Shown piece after piece: positions 9,678 to 23,450 of a stretch of DNA of 64,000 nt. The notes under the pieces were generated by a model. It searched no databases. It was not told the DNA's origin and saw only the letters and a program-made list of their open reading frames with translations. Where the stretch lies: assembly GCA_013396635.1 (NCBI GenBank), contig WBMW01000604.1, positions 1 through 64,000 of the forward strand, in the 5' to 3' direction. A program made the position numbers and the translations under genes. Each line of letters opens with the position of its first letter. Position 1 is the stretch's first letter. This stretch comes from Penelope pileata. Taxonomy: Eukaryota; Chordata; Aves; Galliformes; Cracidae.

Positions 9678-11628
9678 ATAGCAGTACAAAAGAGGAAATG
9701 TTCCCTCTTGTGTGTTGTCTCTTCCCACCAGCAGTAGCTGAGGAGCAGCAGCTGCTGTTTTAAACAGCAGTCCATCCTTGCTGACAGCTACTGAGGAAGA
9801 TACATGCTGAGTTAGGGAAGATCCTGTTAGAGATTTAGGATTTCACACTCCCATATACCCACTCTCCTATTTTCCCTGTGGTGTTGAGTGAAACTTTGGT
9901 CTGTCATGTGGCTAGCCTTGAGTCAGCTGCAGATTCTTCTGTTCATAAGGAAGAGATTTCTTCATTACTGTGCATGCAGGCACAGTGAATTGCCTTTTGC
10001 TGCCTTTGCAAGCTTAAAGCAAATGAAGGATACTAGGAAACAGGTATTTACAGTGTTCTGCCATTTGCTTAAGGGGCGTGAGTGAAGAACATTTCCAAGT
10101 AGCAACTGTACTGAGTTGATGGATGGGACATCCCCCCTCGCCCCAGATACTAATCAGATACTGGAAATTTGTGCTTGTTGGTTTCTGATGTAGCGAGTAT
10201 ATTGAAAGTAATTTTGTGAGAGATTAAGCATTGGATTCAGTAAAGTTGTATAGTTAAACTTCCTAATTCTTACAAAATACTCGTTTATTTTTGCTCTTGG
10301 TCATGACAATTTACATGTTAAACCATCATTCTTTCCTATGTTTGACAACCAGTAAACTAACTATGCTAGCTTATGTAGTTACGTTATCATCAGTTTTTTC
10401 ACTGTACCTGAAAAGTCAACCACTTATGATTTGCTGCTGGAAATACTAGAGCTTATCAATCATTAAACTGATTTTAATTAAAAGTAACCCGTAAGCTTTG
10501 TGGGAAAAGCTATTTTTCTTCATATTTATTCATGGTATAACCACTGTTTGTGAATTCTGATGGAATGCAGAGTTGAGAGTAGTTTGTGTTGCTACAGTGA
10601 AATCTCCCCACAGTGAGGTGGGCAAGTGGTGCATTACAGTGTTCTTTGCTTGGCTTGAAGCTTCAGAACCACTGTACTTCTGTAGTGAGCTTGCTTGCTC
10701 GCTGCTTAAATCCTGTTGACATATTAAAGGTATTGATAAAGTTACTGATACACTAAAGACCTTGGCAGTGACTGGAAAATATTATTACAAAAAGCAGAAT
10801 GTAGGTTGAAACTTCTCTTGGGCTGTATATGAGAATCAAAACTGAATCACAGAAGGCTAAAAGAATCAAGAACTTGGCAGACTTTTAAGACTGCAAACAC
10901 TAGTCTTCTACTGTAGCAGACTGCCAGTAGATTTGTGTATTTCCCTAGTTTATGAAGAGGAAAGCTGTGACTTGCTGGCCTCTGGCAGGAGAGCAGGGCT
11001 GTAAAAACACACAGTTGTGGTTCATTTGCTCTATAAAAAAAAATGTTCGTGCATGGTGGATGGTTGTAGCTACCATCCAGTGAGTAATGCTGGAAACTTG
11101 GTACTGGGTGATGGTGAGGGGTTTCTTCAAGCAGCACTGGCTAACGAAATGAGTTTGCAGATGAGTGTTAGTAGGGTGGAAGGAGTTGATATAAACAGCA
11201 TTTGACAGTTGCTAAGAAGTAGGGCTTGGGTTAATTTAGCTATCTAGGAATACTTGAAGAATGCACATGAATGATAAGGGTCAAATCAGAACTATTTGTC
11301 AACTTTCCATGGTACTAGGAGTTGGTATGAACTCCCTTCTGCCAGGTTCTTAACAAATAATGTTTTGGTTTCGATATGCACAAAATGAGCACTGGGTATC
11401 TTAATGGTTACTGAGCAGTGTATTAAATGACCAGTGTGTCACTGTTCACAGGAAGGAACTAAGGCAGCTGTAGCACAGAGAGGTGAATCTGCTTTATCTG
11501 AGTGTTGAATTCATGTCTCCACTGAGGAATCTCCTAGTGAGGATTCTCCTGGGTTTCCCTGGAATCAGACCACGCTGCTCCAGACAGCACAGATGCATGG
11601 AGGGGCTTAACAAACCGTGCCTGTAGGT

Positions 11629-11718
11629 GAAGGCTAATCTTAAGGGCCAGTGGAAGGATTCACTTGCCCACCTTCACTTCAAAGTGAATTCTTCCACTGG
11701 CCCTTAAGATTAGCCTTC
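11629..11718. repeat. Near-perfect inverted repeat (37-bp arms, 16-nt loop)
   Basis: Arms 11629-11665 and 11682-11718 are reverse complements over all 37 positions except one, which would be a G-U pair in RNA. They are separated by a 16-base spacer (11666-11681). Pairing stops at once outside the arms (T opposite T). In RNA it would form a hairpin of about 90 nt, in the size range of a microRNA precursor. It lacks the bulges usual in old microRNAs, so a recent fold-back duplication is as likely. Confidence 0.9.
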
Positions 11719-14700
11719 TTTTTTATTTGGAGACAATAGTATTTTGTTCAGTAAAGTGACCAGATTATTCTGCAGATCAAGATTATGCTAATTAAATGAT
11801 CCATGTTTTGTAATAGAGCAAATGAAGTGATGCAGAAACAGATGCACATCACAACAGCCTTAGCAACTTTATGGAAGTGACTGCAGAAGTAGAGGGAATG
11901 ATTATTCACGTTCAGCTGTTCACTTTCCTATCAAGTAATTATTTTTATTTTTCCCCCTTTTCAAAGACCATTTTGCAGACACTGAAGAACTCCTTGGATT
12001 TATTCAGAAACATGGGGGCTGCAGTGCCAGTCAAGAATTCAGGTAGCCAAGCAGAGCAGTGAAGAGACTAACTCTAAAATCGGTCTGGCTGGTATGTTTG
12101 GGTGGAAGGTTGGGTTTATGTCTAGAGCAGGGTTATTGGGAGCTGGGCTATTGTTTTGGACTGTGGCCGTACATTTGGCAAGAAGAAACAAATTTGTACA
12201 GCTCAGAGTGCCCTGGTTTGCCTTTGTTTCAGGAGAACTGCCCTTCCTCATACAAGTGTGTGGTATATAAATTAATGAATATAGAACCTGGATGGCTCTT
12301 GAGAGAAAAGAGCCACATCTGTGCAAATGTTATAAAAAAAAAAAAAAAAAAAAACGACCTCCACATGGTAAGCGCATACTGTTTGGTGGGCTGTCAGGCC
12401 TGTTAAATACCCTCACATTGAACAAGAGACCCGCAGTTTGCTCAGACACAAGTTTCTCTTGGCAACCTGGTGTGTCGGATTCTCAAATACTAGGCAGCGT
12501 TTCCTTGAACTTTCCATTGTGGATGAATGACTGTGCTAAATTTGTCTCATCCTTGGAATAAAAGGAGATTGTCAAAATCTCAAATGAGCAGATAAGGTAT
12601 CAATACTAAGGCAAAAGATTAAACAAAAAAAATTCTATTCCAAGTTATCTTCTCAGTTTATATATCGCAACTGAATAAGCTATGTGACCTCTCACCCTTT
12701 CTTGCAACATCCTTGCGGCAGCTATAGTGACTGCTTATGTCAAAAAGTATTATTAGAAAGTATTTAATGTATTTTTAGATTGTCTGATGCAACTTAGCAT
12801 ACAAAGAAGAGCCAGTGCCGTGTGACCAGCTTTATCCAGACTCTGGGAAATGTTGCACAAACTGCATTTTCAGAACATCAGATCTGAATTTGAGTCCAGA
12901 TGTGAAGCTGGAAATTTCCAAGCGATGCAAATTATTGCCAGACATAGGTAAGTGAAGACTTAAAATCTCAGCAAATTGTTGGCACCTTTGTACACCAGGA
13001 GTGAAGCTTCATGAAAGGCCTGCACCAATCTAATGCTTCCTGGCCACCAAAAGAGAGAGCCCTTGCCTTCCTTTGCTTTCTCAGGCACCAGCAGTAGTAG
13101 CTAATCTTTGAGCTCAACTGGATCAGCTTGCTCAGCTGGTTGTAAATTACTTTTTTTTTTTTTTTTTTCCACTTTTCACCTTACTATTAAGGCTGACCAC
13201 GCAGCTGTGCATGGTAGTACTTGCACGTGCTAAAAGCTTGACCACTGCTTATCCTGACAGCTTGCTTTGATTGGTTCACCCAGCTTGTGAAACTGGATTC
13301 TACACCTTGGCAGCAGTGTTTGAGCTTGCAGGTCCCACATGTGCCTGCAGAGGAGGCTGTATGTTCAGGGCTCATCTGGCTGTCCTCACTTTACCACCTG
13401 ATAGATGGCTAGCTTTAACTTTCTGTTAAATAAATGGTAACTTTCCTTTAAAGGAAAACATTTGCCCTGCAGTCCTTTTGTGCAGGCTTGGCAGAGGTGA
13501 CCATCACACCAATGGGCCCTGCATACTGAACTAGCCTTTTCCACCCTGCTCCTGCTGCCTGTTCCCTCTCTGAGGCTTCTGTTGGCAAAGTGGTGTGGGG
13601 ATGCTTGCAGTGCTGCTGCCAGGGTCACACTGAGTTTGGCATGAAGGAAGGATTTGCCATGTTGATGCCTTGGGCAACCGATCTGGTCAGATTCTGTAAC
13701 TTGCAGCTTATTTTTGAACTTGTGAAATGGAGGAGTTGGAACTGGCAAACTGGTGCCTGCAACATGGGCTGGTAAGCTGAATGTAGTGTCACTTCATGCT
13801 CTCACCGCAGCCACCCTCTGACCACATCTCCTCCTCTGTACAGCACCCAAACACAGCCTTCCCCTGGTGCTCATTTTGCATGCTTCTTCTTAGAAAGTGA
13901 AATGGTTGGTTTTTTTTTTTTTTTNTTCAATTCGTGCTGCAGGTTCATGTTTACTGAAAACCTCGGTAAATAGCTTACAATGTGAGCTTTCAGAAAGAAT
14001 TGCTGTCTCTGTGACAAGATCTTGTTTCAAATGGGTTTCTAACACATTGTGTTTAATTGAAAATAGCTGTAACTTGCTCACAGCGTTTTCACAGTCTCTG
14101 GAGAGTAATGATGCAATTCAAGTTTCTTCCCTGTTCATTTTGAAAAATTTGCTTTATTGCTGGGGACTGTGACTGACAGTTGTAATTAGTGATGGCTTGC
14201 ATTTTTTTAATGTCTCTGAAAGAAAGCAGGGCTTAAAATAATTTTTACTTTGAACCAGTTAGTTCCCTTCAGTTTCCCACAGCCTGATTTCCTCAGGTTG
14301 ACTGAAAGACACCAGCATTTCTCAGAATCTGCTGCTGGATATTTGAGTATTTTGCTGAGAGTACTGTTTTAAAAAATCAAAAGAAATGTCAGTTTTCTGA
14401 AAAACAAGGAATGTATTACATTTACTAGTCTTTTCTACATCTCTTTTCTCTCAGCCCCACGGTTTCGGTGTTGTAAATTATTAACTTTGGAACACAACAA
14501 TATTATAACCTTTATCTGTTCCCCCTGCCCTTTGAGTTGCAGAATTGCTTTCATTGGCAGTGTGTACTGAGAAATGATGTTAGCCACTTCCAACCCTGAA
14601 ATTGTAATAGTTTATCCCATTACACGGTGATTTTCCAGCTCAGTTCTTCTGTAAACCTTGAAATGGGTTTTCCATTAAAAATATTTCATCCGTTCTTTTC

Positions 14701-15865
14701 TTTTAAAGGCTACAAGTCAAATTTGAAGGGATAATCTAGCTATTGTTTCTAGTGGTGTATATGTGTTCTCTCCTGATGATTTTGTTAAATTACAGAGAAT
14801 TTTTATAGTGCAATCTTGGTCACTGAGAACCTGGTGACTTCTGTGAGCAGCATTGCTTGTTCTGTGGGAACAAGCAGAGGTATGTCATTGGCATCTTAAC
14901 TGCTAGAAACTTTTCCATGTGTACTTTTTTCCTAGTTTTAATCTGCACAATACTATGAGTTTGCAGTAAGCTGTAATAAAAGCTTCAGATGTCTTACACC
15001 AACATTTTCTTGGTGGCTTATAGTACCATCATCGAGGATGTATACTAAGTGCATCTTCCTCTGTAACTGCTAATTTTGTTTTCTTTCTTTATCTATAGTC
15101 CTTGAGTATTGTCTGAAAAACAGCTGTTGAGTTTGGGCTGCCTGGCATCACAGCATTTGGTAGTACTTTCAAACTGCTTGAGCTCTTACATTCTTAATGA
15201 CTCAGGACAGCCAGTATTGGTCAGGGAAGAGCAAATGAACAAGTAGTCTGTCAGATCAAGACTTCACTTGCCTTGAATAAACATGGGCCATTCATCTGTG
15301 TTAAGATTTGTATGAGATGTGCCTTGATTCAATTTTTCCCCTTCTGTGTTCACTTAGATAAGCCATGATGAGAGAGGTGATGAAATTCTTACCTGTAATG
15401 AGTCTTAACCTCCTTAACAGTCCCATGGAAAACAGCTGTGGGAGATGCGTTGTCTACCTGCACAATAAAAACAAGCTTTAACAGTTGTTACTACCAAAGT
15501 TAAGTAATCCTGTTAAAGCAAAATAAATAATTGTGATCTTTGTCAGAACAGAACATCTCTCTGATTTGGTAAAAGAAAAATAAAGGACAGATGCCAAAGA
15601 GCACTTTTCTTTCTCCAGCTCTTGCTCCCCAGCAGCTTCCTGCTGTGTTTACTGTTATTTACTATGCCTTATTCTATTGGCAAACTTTGCATTGAATCCT
15701 GTATTCTTGGACATACAAATTTTGTCAAACATTCCTAGTTTACAGTCACTTCTGGTAAAAATAGAAATGTGCTACAGCTGCGTATTGCAGTAACTCTTCT
15801 TATGCAGTAGCTTCCACAAGATCTTTCTTACATTAAGCTTCCATCTGAGGACCAAATACTCTTAC

Positions 15866-15883
15866 GTCTACCTATAGGTAGAC
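15866..15883. repeat. Perfect 18-bp palindrome
   Basis: GTCTACCTATAGGTAGAC equals its own reverse complement with no spacer. No known site was recognised. Confidence 0.9.
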
Positions 15884-18800
15884 TTCCAAACATCTAGCTG
15901 GAAAAAAAAAAACAAAAAAAACTTAGTGTGTGCTTACTGATTATTGTAAAAAAACAAACAGCAAATATCATAGTCAATTGCTTAGCAAGGGTTCTGGCAG
16001 CTTGAAATATGGTACCAGCTTTTTTTTTTTTTAAGCAAACTGAAGATTTGGCTGTGGCTTTTGAGTTACAAACCAAATCTGAACATCTTATAGAATGTCT
16101 TCTCATTGAGATGTTGAGGAAGTAGCTGGGCAGGGCTTCCAAAGTGCTCTGACTCACGGCGCTCCACAAAATCTCAGTCATGTGATTTAGCGAAGCATAA
16201 ATAAGCCTGTTTTTATAGGCCTAATTACACCTAGTAAAGCAATGTCCTTTAGCTAGAGCAGGCAGTTGCCACACTGTGAAGTCATAATATTGCTAGGAGA
16301 ACAGGATGGTTAGAGCAGAGCCATGAAGTTCATTGGAAAACCGAAAGGAGTGTGTGTGCAATCGTGACTGTTTTCTCCACGTGTGTACTTCTGTGTGGTC
16401 TAGCAGTAGGGTTTGTCTGTGGCAGTAAGACTGACTGATGCCCTGTGTGCCATCACTACTGATCTAATAAATGACATGATCAAGACTAGCATGTGTCTGG
16501 CTTTTGTTTTCATATTTACGAGGGAAAAAAATGAACTAATGGGGAAAGGGTCACAACTCTCCTGGAATAATTAGTGACTTGTATTCAGCACAGAGATTTT
16601 ACAGTGGCATCAGTGACATTATTACTTCTTTCACTCAAGTTTTGTTATTTAGTGTCTGTATGGCAATGTTTGCTGGATTCCTGACTCAGCTTGTCCCTAG
16701 AGTTCAATATCACACCTGGCAAGTGGGAATAATAGTCTCCATGAATATGGTGACTAGCATAGGCTGCTATTCAAAGCATTTGCTGAGACGGTGCAGCTGC
16801 AGTTCATGGGGTATTTTCCACCATTAGTGGAAATTGGTGTAGCCAGTGCCATTCTAGCCATTGCTGAGCTACTGCTTTATCTGTAGGACTGTCTGTTAAA
16901 CACTGAAGGTAGTGGTCAGAGGAGAATGTAACATGCATTTAGCATTGCATCATCATATTGTGTAATAGGCCTTACTGGATACTCTCTGTTACAGTGCTTT
17001 CTGTAAAAGCATGGAATAAAAGATGGTCCTTTCCCTGAAGAACTTACAATTTAAGGTATGGTCAAACTAATAACAACTAGTTTTCAGCAGTTCTAAATGT
17101 CACTGTGAGGCTCTGGGCTTCGCCCTTGCAGAAGAAGCAACACTGTCCTGGCACAAGAGGACACAGGCAGCAGGATCCATCCAACACACACACCTCCTTT
17201 GGAAGAGAGGTGAAATTGTTGAACAATCACCATTTTGCGAAAATTGCTTTGAGGTATTTTTCATCCAGGCAAAGTGAATCATCTGTACTGGTCAGCTTTC
17301 ATTTTCATAGCTTGCTACACTAAATAGCATTTTTACTAAACAAGTAATTTCTTGATCAAAGACTTTAGTTATAAAGAGCACTTTGAACTCAGCTAAAGAA
17401 GCTCACTATTTTCTTTCTAGTACTTGAAGTCCTTTACTGATTGCATAAATTACAGGTCTAAGGAACTCCCCTTGGTCCCACGCCCAAGTTATCTTGAAAT
17501 TCAATCTCCTATCTTCTTTTCCAGTCTCTAATTTGTTAATCACCTAGACACTGCCACATTCATGAAGCCACCCAGCACAGTTTCTCCTGTGTTCTCAGAT
17601 TGCTTTCTTGTAGCCTTATCCTTTATTATTCCAAGTACTCTACCTGACACATATATTCCCTTGTTAACTGTATGACATAAAGTTCTGGCTCTGTTTTAGC
17701 TTGGTTTCTTTATTCATCTAAAAGACAAGATTTTCCTTATTGCTAAGGCGCTCTGCTTTTTTGCAAACTACAGGGGGAGATGCTCGCTCATCGGTTCTCT
17801 CAATGTTAAGCACTCATTTTCCTCTGGAAAACAAAAACTTTTTCTTTCTGGCTCTCTGACAAAAGGTTTTGCTGCTTGTCTTGTTACAGAAGTGAGAATG
17901 AAGGGAAGGGGCTGCACCCTTTTTGTTTCAGTTTCGAGATGCTTTTTTCTTTCTTACCCTTCAAAGGACAGCCTAATTCTGTGTTTGGGCACTGTTCTTA
18001 TCTTTTGATGGCATGAGTTGTCTATCCAGTCCTCTTACCACTGTATTCTTTTGCTTTGGCACAATTTATGCAACACTTATATAAAATCATTTATTTTAAT
18101 AGTCTGTCTAATGGAGGGAGTAAGGGATTCAGTGCCAGATATGGGATTGCTGTTCAGAGATGTGGGGAAGAAAGCAGATACCAAGGAGTAGAAGGCAGTA
18201 TGAAGCAGGGAGGTAGACCTTTGTGCAACAGCGAAAACGGTGGAGGAAAAAAGGAGATCTGCAAAATAGCTATGAAGTGAGATGCAATGCCCAAGGTGGT
18301 GCCTAACTGACACTGCTGCATGGGGCTTTATGCCAGATGAAGCGTGCTTTGGGAGAGGAGAATTCCCCTTTCTGTTGCTGCCTTCCCCATCCCTGCTTTT
18401 ATCTTGGACAAGGAGGGATGCTCTGTGGGCTCAGTGTGTCTGGAGCCTGCGTACCTGGGCTCTGCTCTCGCCTCCTGCAGGTACTGCTGCCACTGTCTGA
18501 GTGTTTGTGGAGGGTGGGGGCTGCTGGGGACAGGGATGAGTCACTCCTGGTGGCCAGAGGCCCTTTTTCACAAAACGCTCTGGGCTACTGCTTGACTTTC
18601 TTCTGTGTTAATTTCTAATAAGACGGGTAAAATAAATACTTGTATCGTTTTCCACGTTTATTCGAACATCAGTATCTCTACAGAGAGTTAACTAGTATTA
18701 CACATTACTTGGCAACCAGTGAAGATGAAGTTTTTTTGACTAAAAAATAAAGCATCTTTCTCTGTGCCTTTCCCTGCTTCATGCTTGCCTGCATTGTAGC

Positions 18801-21800
18801 AAGCTGGAGGGAAGGTGCCCGTGCTGGAGCCAGGTCACAGACAATGGTCACTTAAGCCTCCCTTTTCATAACTCTTTCAAAATGATATCAATTTCAGAAA
18901 AATAGTGCCTAACACAAGATTATCATCACGAAAATATCATCTTCAGAGAGCAAATTAAATGGATTTTAACTGTCTTCTCCAGTGACCTTATGGTGTGGGG
19001 AATTTCATGTCAGTGCAGCTGCCTGCTTCATTTTTCAGAGCATTCCACTATGGGTTTTACATTTTCAGTTAAGCTGTTGCTATTTAAGAAGATGACTTCT
19101 GTGTCATTTGCAAAGCATGCAGAAGCTGGAGGCAATTCAGCATTTTGACACTGTTAATTAACTGATGGCCTGTCACGGAAGTAGGCTGTAATTAAATTAT
19201 AGGGTAATTTTGGTCATGCTACTTTTCAAACTATTTTTATGTCCTTGCATCATAAGTCAGGTGGTGACATCATGTCAATGTATGTGCTCCTTCCTCAGTG
19301 CCTACTCAAGACTTGTTTATGGTTCAAAATATGTAGCTGTAAGAAAACAAATTCCAATGAGTTTTTGGTGAAAGAGGAAACAGAAATTTAAAAAAAAAAA
19401 AAAAAAAAAATCCTGTCACACAGTGTGGCCTGTCATCCTGTCAGGGTCTGTGAAGATGATGTGTAAAACGTGACAATCTGCACTTCCTGTAAGAAATATT
19501 CACACGATCAGAGATCTGCGTGGCTTCTTCTAGGGCAGTCTGGTTGGGTTTGTGAACAACGGCTGGAGAAAACAAAGGTAATGTTGATGTCTGTGTCATG
19601 TTTGCTCTGGAATGTCACTAAAAGTTTGAGGAAGATCTGGATTTGGTCCAGTATATTTTAGTTTAACGAAGATTATGCTGGCTGGAACTGGAGGGGTAGG
19701 TGCTTTTACTGGGTCAGCAAACACAGTTGTACAGAGGTACTCCAGGATGGACGTGTCTCTAACGCAGCCTGACAGCGTTACTGTTCAGCAGTGAGTGGGA
19801 TTTGCCAGCAGCTGGTAATGCCCACTGCATTTTGAGCCATCTTCTTTTGATGTCCATTTTCTGATGTCTTGCCCTGGGGAAATCTGCAGTCTATTCATCT
19901 CTAAAATCCTTTAATAACATCCCTTGTGCCAGCAACATCATAATGCTGAATGCTCTGACTGAGATGTTACTATGAATATGCTGAAGATCCTTGCTTGGTG
20001 TGTGATGAAATGATCTTTGGGGAATAAATGAAACAAAAGTGCGTGTAGGATATCCTTTAATTCAATGAAGAATGTGGGTGGAGAAGCGATTGGAATGAAC
20101 AAGATGCTTTGGATTTTCATTAATGCTTTGAATACTTCAGGCTGTACTTATGCAAATCTTTGTGCGTGTGAACGGTTTCATTGCTCAAAGAAATAATGAA
20201 AGCAGGAAAAATCCACGATTTTTAACCATTTCCTTCACTATCTGCCCTCCATTATGCCTTTCTCCTGCGATACGGTCACCACTATTCCCTGTGGCAGTTC
20301 TGATAGAGGAGAAATAGCCCTCCAAAGGACTCTAGGCCTACGTGCTGCTGACTGACAAGCCGCCTGCTGCTGAAGGAGTGCATATTATCTGCTGTGCTCT
20401 CAGCAGGGGCAGTCATTTGTGACTCTATCCTACAGCAGTCACCAGTTGCCTCTTTCAAGTGTGGCTGAAATTGAGCAACATGTTCCTACATTTTTCAAGG
20501 GGAGGAGATATACCAGCATCTGCAGCACAGTTGTGTGAGCAGACATCTTTCAAAGACTTAGCTTAAAACAAAATGCATAAAGGATGGTGGTTTTGATGCC
20601 CGCTGCATCCTCTGTCATTAATCTGAAAATAAGGAGATGTAGGGTGGAAAAGATAAGCATGCCAACAGCAAATAATCCAAGACAAGGTTGCAGAAGTAGT
20701 GTCTGCCAGAGTCCTTCAGGAATAAAATCCCTTTTGTTGGAGTTTGACTTTATCACACCTTCAAAGACTTGTAACAAGAAATCATGAACCAGAGCTTGAC
20801 AGTCATGTATGTCTGTGCATATAGCAGCTATTCATTTATCTCCAGCACAACAAAGAGGGGAAATGCTTAAGATAACAATGAGCCAACCACATTTAACACT
20901 TCCTTTCAAGTAAATTTCAGTTCTTTTACTTTCTAAAGAAAACCCAGCTTTTCACTTGAATTCAGAAGGATTTAAGAAATAAATTCGTATGTATGTATTT
21001 GATTAAACTCTGCACGTAAACATTGAAAGAAAAATATATGTATCTTCTAGTTTAAGATTTATACTTCTTTTAACTTCCATCCTTCAAGCAAAAAGTCAAA
21101 CAACAAAACTGATCATGCTGGAAATATGTAACTGCATATTCATAGACACATTGAGAACTCGACACTTGGATTGAAGACTTTTTCTAAAACGTATTTTGTA
21201 CTGCAACCAGAAGCTATGAGCTCCATGCAAGATGTGTGCCCTCACTACTGCTGCCCCTCATCCTGTGCCTTCCTGTGCTCCAGAACCCACTGGACTTATT
21301 CCCTCTGTGTCCTCCCTTCCCCTACCAAGACTTGTAGCAGTCTCTCTCTCCCCTCTTTTTCACAGAACTGCTGTGAAAATGTTTTATTCTTATGCTTAAG
21401 GTGGATTTCCTGTATGTTGAATGTTTTTGACAAAAGCAAGGTAAGGCTGACCAGGGCTGCTCTCAGCAGAATGCATTAACTTTCAGGTTTGACCAAGAAC
21501 AAAACCAGGCTTTTCAGTTGGCCTGGTGTGCAGGCAGAGAGCTCTGCTTGTTGTTGTATAACTGTTATTCCCCCCGAAAACAGAGAGCAGTAACACTAAG
21601 GCTGTGACAGTGCTTCTCCAAGTAGGTGACACTGTCTGCTCGGCTCTCGCCGTAGCCCTCAGCTTTCCCATAAGGATACAACTGAAGATCCAGGTGCTGA
21701 AAATGACACTGTGTAAGGATGCAGAGAAACCTGTGATTTGAAGAAAAGAAAAATTGAAATTGACAATTTTTGCAGAAACAAAGATGTGTCAGAAAGAACA

Positions 21801-23269
21801 TACTGGTAAAAAGAGAGTAGAGGATTGTAAAGAAAAGTAAAATTGATTGCTCCTATGTGAGAACAAAGGGCAGTAAGTTAAATTGCCCAGTAAAGCGTGT
21901 ACAGTTGATAAAAGTACTTGCAAAGTTTAATTGGTGCATGGTACTTGCTGCTACAAGATTAAAACAGGATATGTAAAGAATTAGATCTTTTTCTGTATAG
22001 AATGTATGTGACCATTTCTATAAGATCAGTACAGCAATTAATTGATTTAATTTGTACACAAAATTTGTAAAAAAAAAATCTGACAACTTTTTGGTCAGAG
22101 CATATAGTTATGTTGGAAGGAACAAAAGAAAACATGCATGTCAAAAGATGTCACTTCAACATTCTTAATAATGGGTTACTTAGTAGTAGCTATGTCAGTA
22201 TGACTTCAATTTGCAGTATTTTTATTTTGTACTTATATGCAACTAAAATTGAGTCAGTTTTGAATTCAAGTATTTTCTCTAAAATCGAGTTGTCCTTTAG
22301 AATTTTCCTTGCATCTAAAACGCTGACATTTGAGGGAGTGGGTTTCTGTTCACAGGAACAGTCATTCAAAAATCCTCCACAAAACATCCTCTGTGCTGCT
22401 GTTTTGCTGGTGGGATTCCTTTCTGAAGTGTCTGATGTAGTTTGTCCTCAGCTTGCATTTTGAGTAAGCCTTGCCTCCACGAGTGAGTGCATCAAGCCCA
22501 GAGCACATTCACTGAAGCCCACACAAATGCCTGAAAACGTTATTTATGTAGATCTACTTCACGAGCTTGTAAGCTCCCTTGCAGACCCATATCTGGTCCA
22601 GTTTTGGAGACTCTGTTGAAAAATCACCTGCTGTTTACCACTGTGCTTCCTCTTGGCCATGAAGCATGGATATGTTGGTTGCCTGTATAGAAAAGGGTAT
22701 ATGGCTGAATTGGCTATCAATAAATCAGAAAATTCTTTCTAGAAGCTGTGAGATAAACTGTCCCTCCTCCCCCATCAATATATCATGCTTAAGGCAGAAT
22801 TTTTAAACCAACTTGGCATGAATTATGACCTCTATCCAAACAATGAGAGTCTCAATTCTCCTACTTTCTGCCGTCCTCTGGCACAGCTCCAACATTATTC
22901 CTGGAGTACCATCATCTTTGAAAGATGGAAGACTTTGTGTAATTGAGGAAATTGAATAATACCATAGTTGAGCTATGAGATATGAAGTAAAATCAAGAGT
23001 TCTATTATTCTAGTCCAAACCCTTGAATGTACTTTCAAGTGATGTGTAACAGGTAGTTGAAGAGTTTCAGCTATTTGTAAAGTGCTTTTAGATCATCAAA
23101 TAAAAAATGCATATTTTGCAGCATTTTAGGAAGATGCAAGTTAGTCTTTCAAGCCCCGTTCGTTCTTGAATCTCAAATATCTTTTTGTTTCAGTGAACCA
23201 GAAAGCACATATTTAGGAGATGATTTCATACCTTCCAAATGATAGTTTTTCTTGTAATCATCATAATAA

Positions 23270-23450
23270 CACTTCTCATAGGAGACTCTCAAAGCGGTTT
23301 TACAGCCTTTGATATGGTCTCACACAGCACTTACACTGTAAATATAACTAGTGCTACTGTACACACAAGGAAAGAGGATCAGATGGGGTAAATGTCGCTC
23401 AGCAAGTCAGCTACCAAGTTGAACAAGAACCTGTTTCTCCCCCTTCAACA
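23270..23450 (+). repeat. MIR/CORE-SINE-like remnant
   Basis: The order of segments (a TTTTACAG patch, then an AAGGAAAGAGGATCAGATGG patch, then a GCTCAGCAAGTCAGCTA patch, then a GAACCTGTTTCTCC patch) resembles the MIR core consensus as I remember it, with heavy divergence. This is a pattern-based call that needs RepeatMasker. Confidence 0.4.

Larger units (their letters stand above)
8118..9690 (+). other. BTF3L4: BTF3L4 3' UTR (proximal and distal ends)
   Basis: AT-rich non-coding DNA between the stop codon and two candidate poly(A) signals, 8452-8457 and 9672-9677. It holds a TG-rich microsatellite at 8347-8390. The extent is inferred. Long 3' UTRs are known for BTF3L4 in mammals from memory, so transcripts may run further still. 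Confidence 0.5.

Noticed and set aside
11445..11515. Possible MIR SINE core (GGAAGGAACTAAGGCAGC..GCACAGAGAGGTGAATC)
   Set aside because: Only about 50 bases resemble the consensus, too little to call without an alignment.
12332..12353. Long A-run considered as the tail of a processed pseudogene
   Set aside because: The preceding sequence encodes nothing recognisable and no target-site duplication was seen.
16579..16827. An 82-codon frame with hydrophobic segments in the intergenic region
   Set aside because: No family motif, no splice context and no neighbouring exons. Expected by chance in AT-rich DNA.
18282..18618. Overlapping open frames of 72-93 codons
   Set aside because: Three frames are open at once over a locally GC-rich patch, and none shows conserved motifs.
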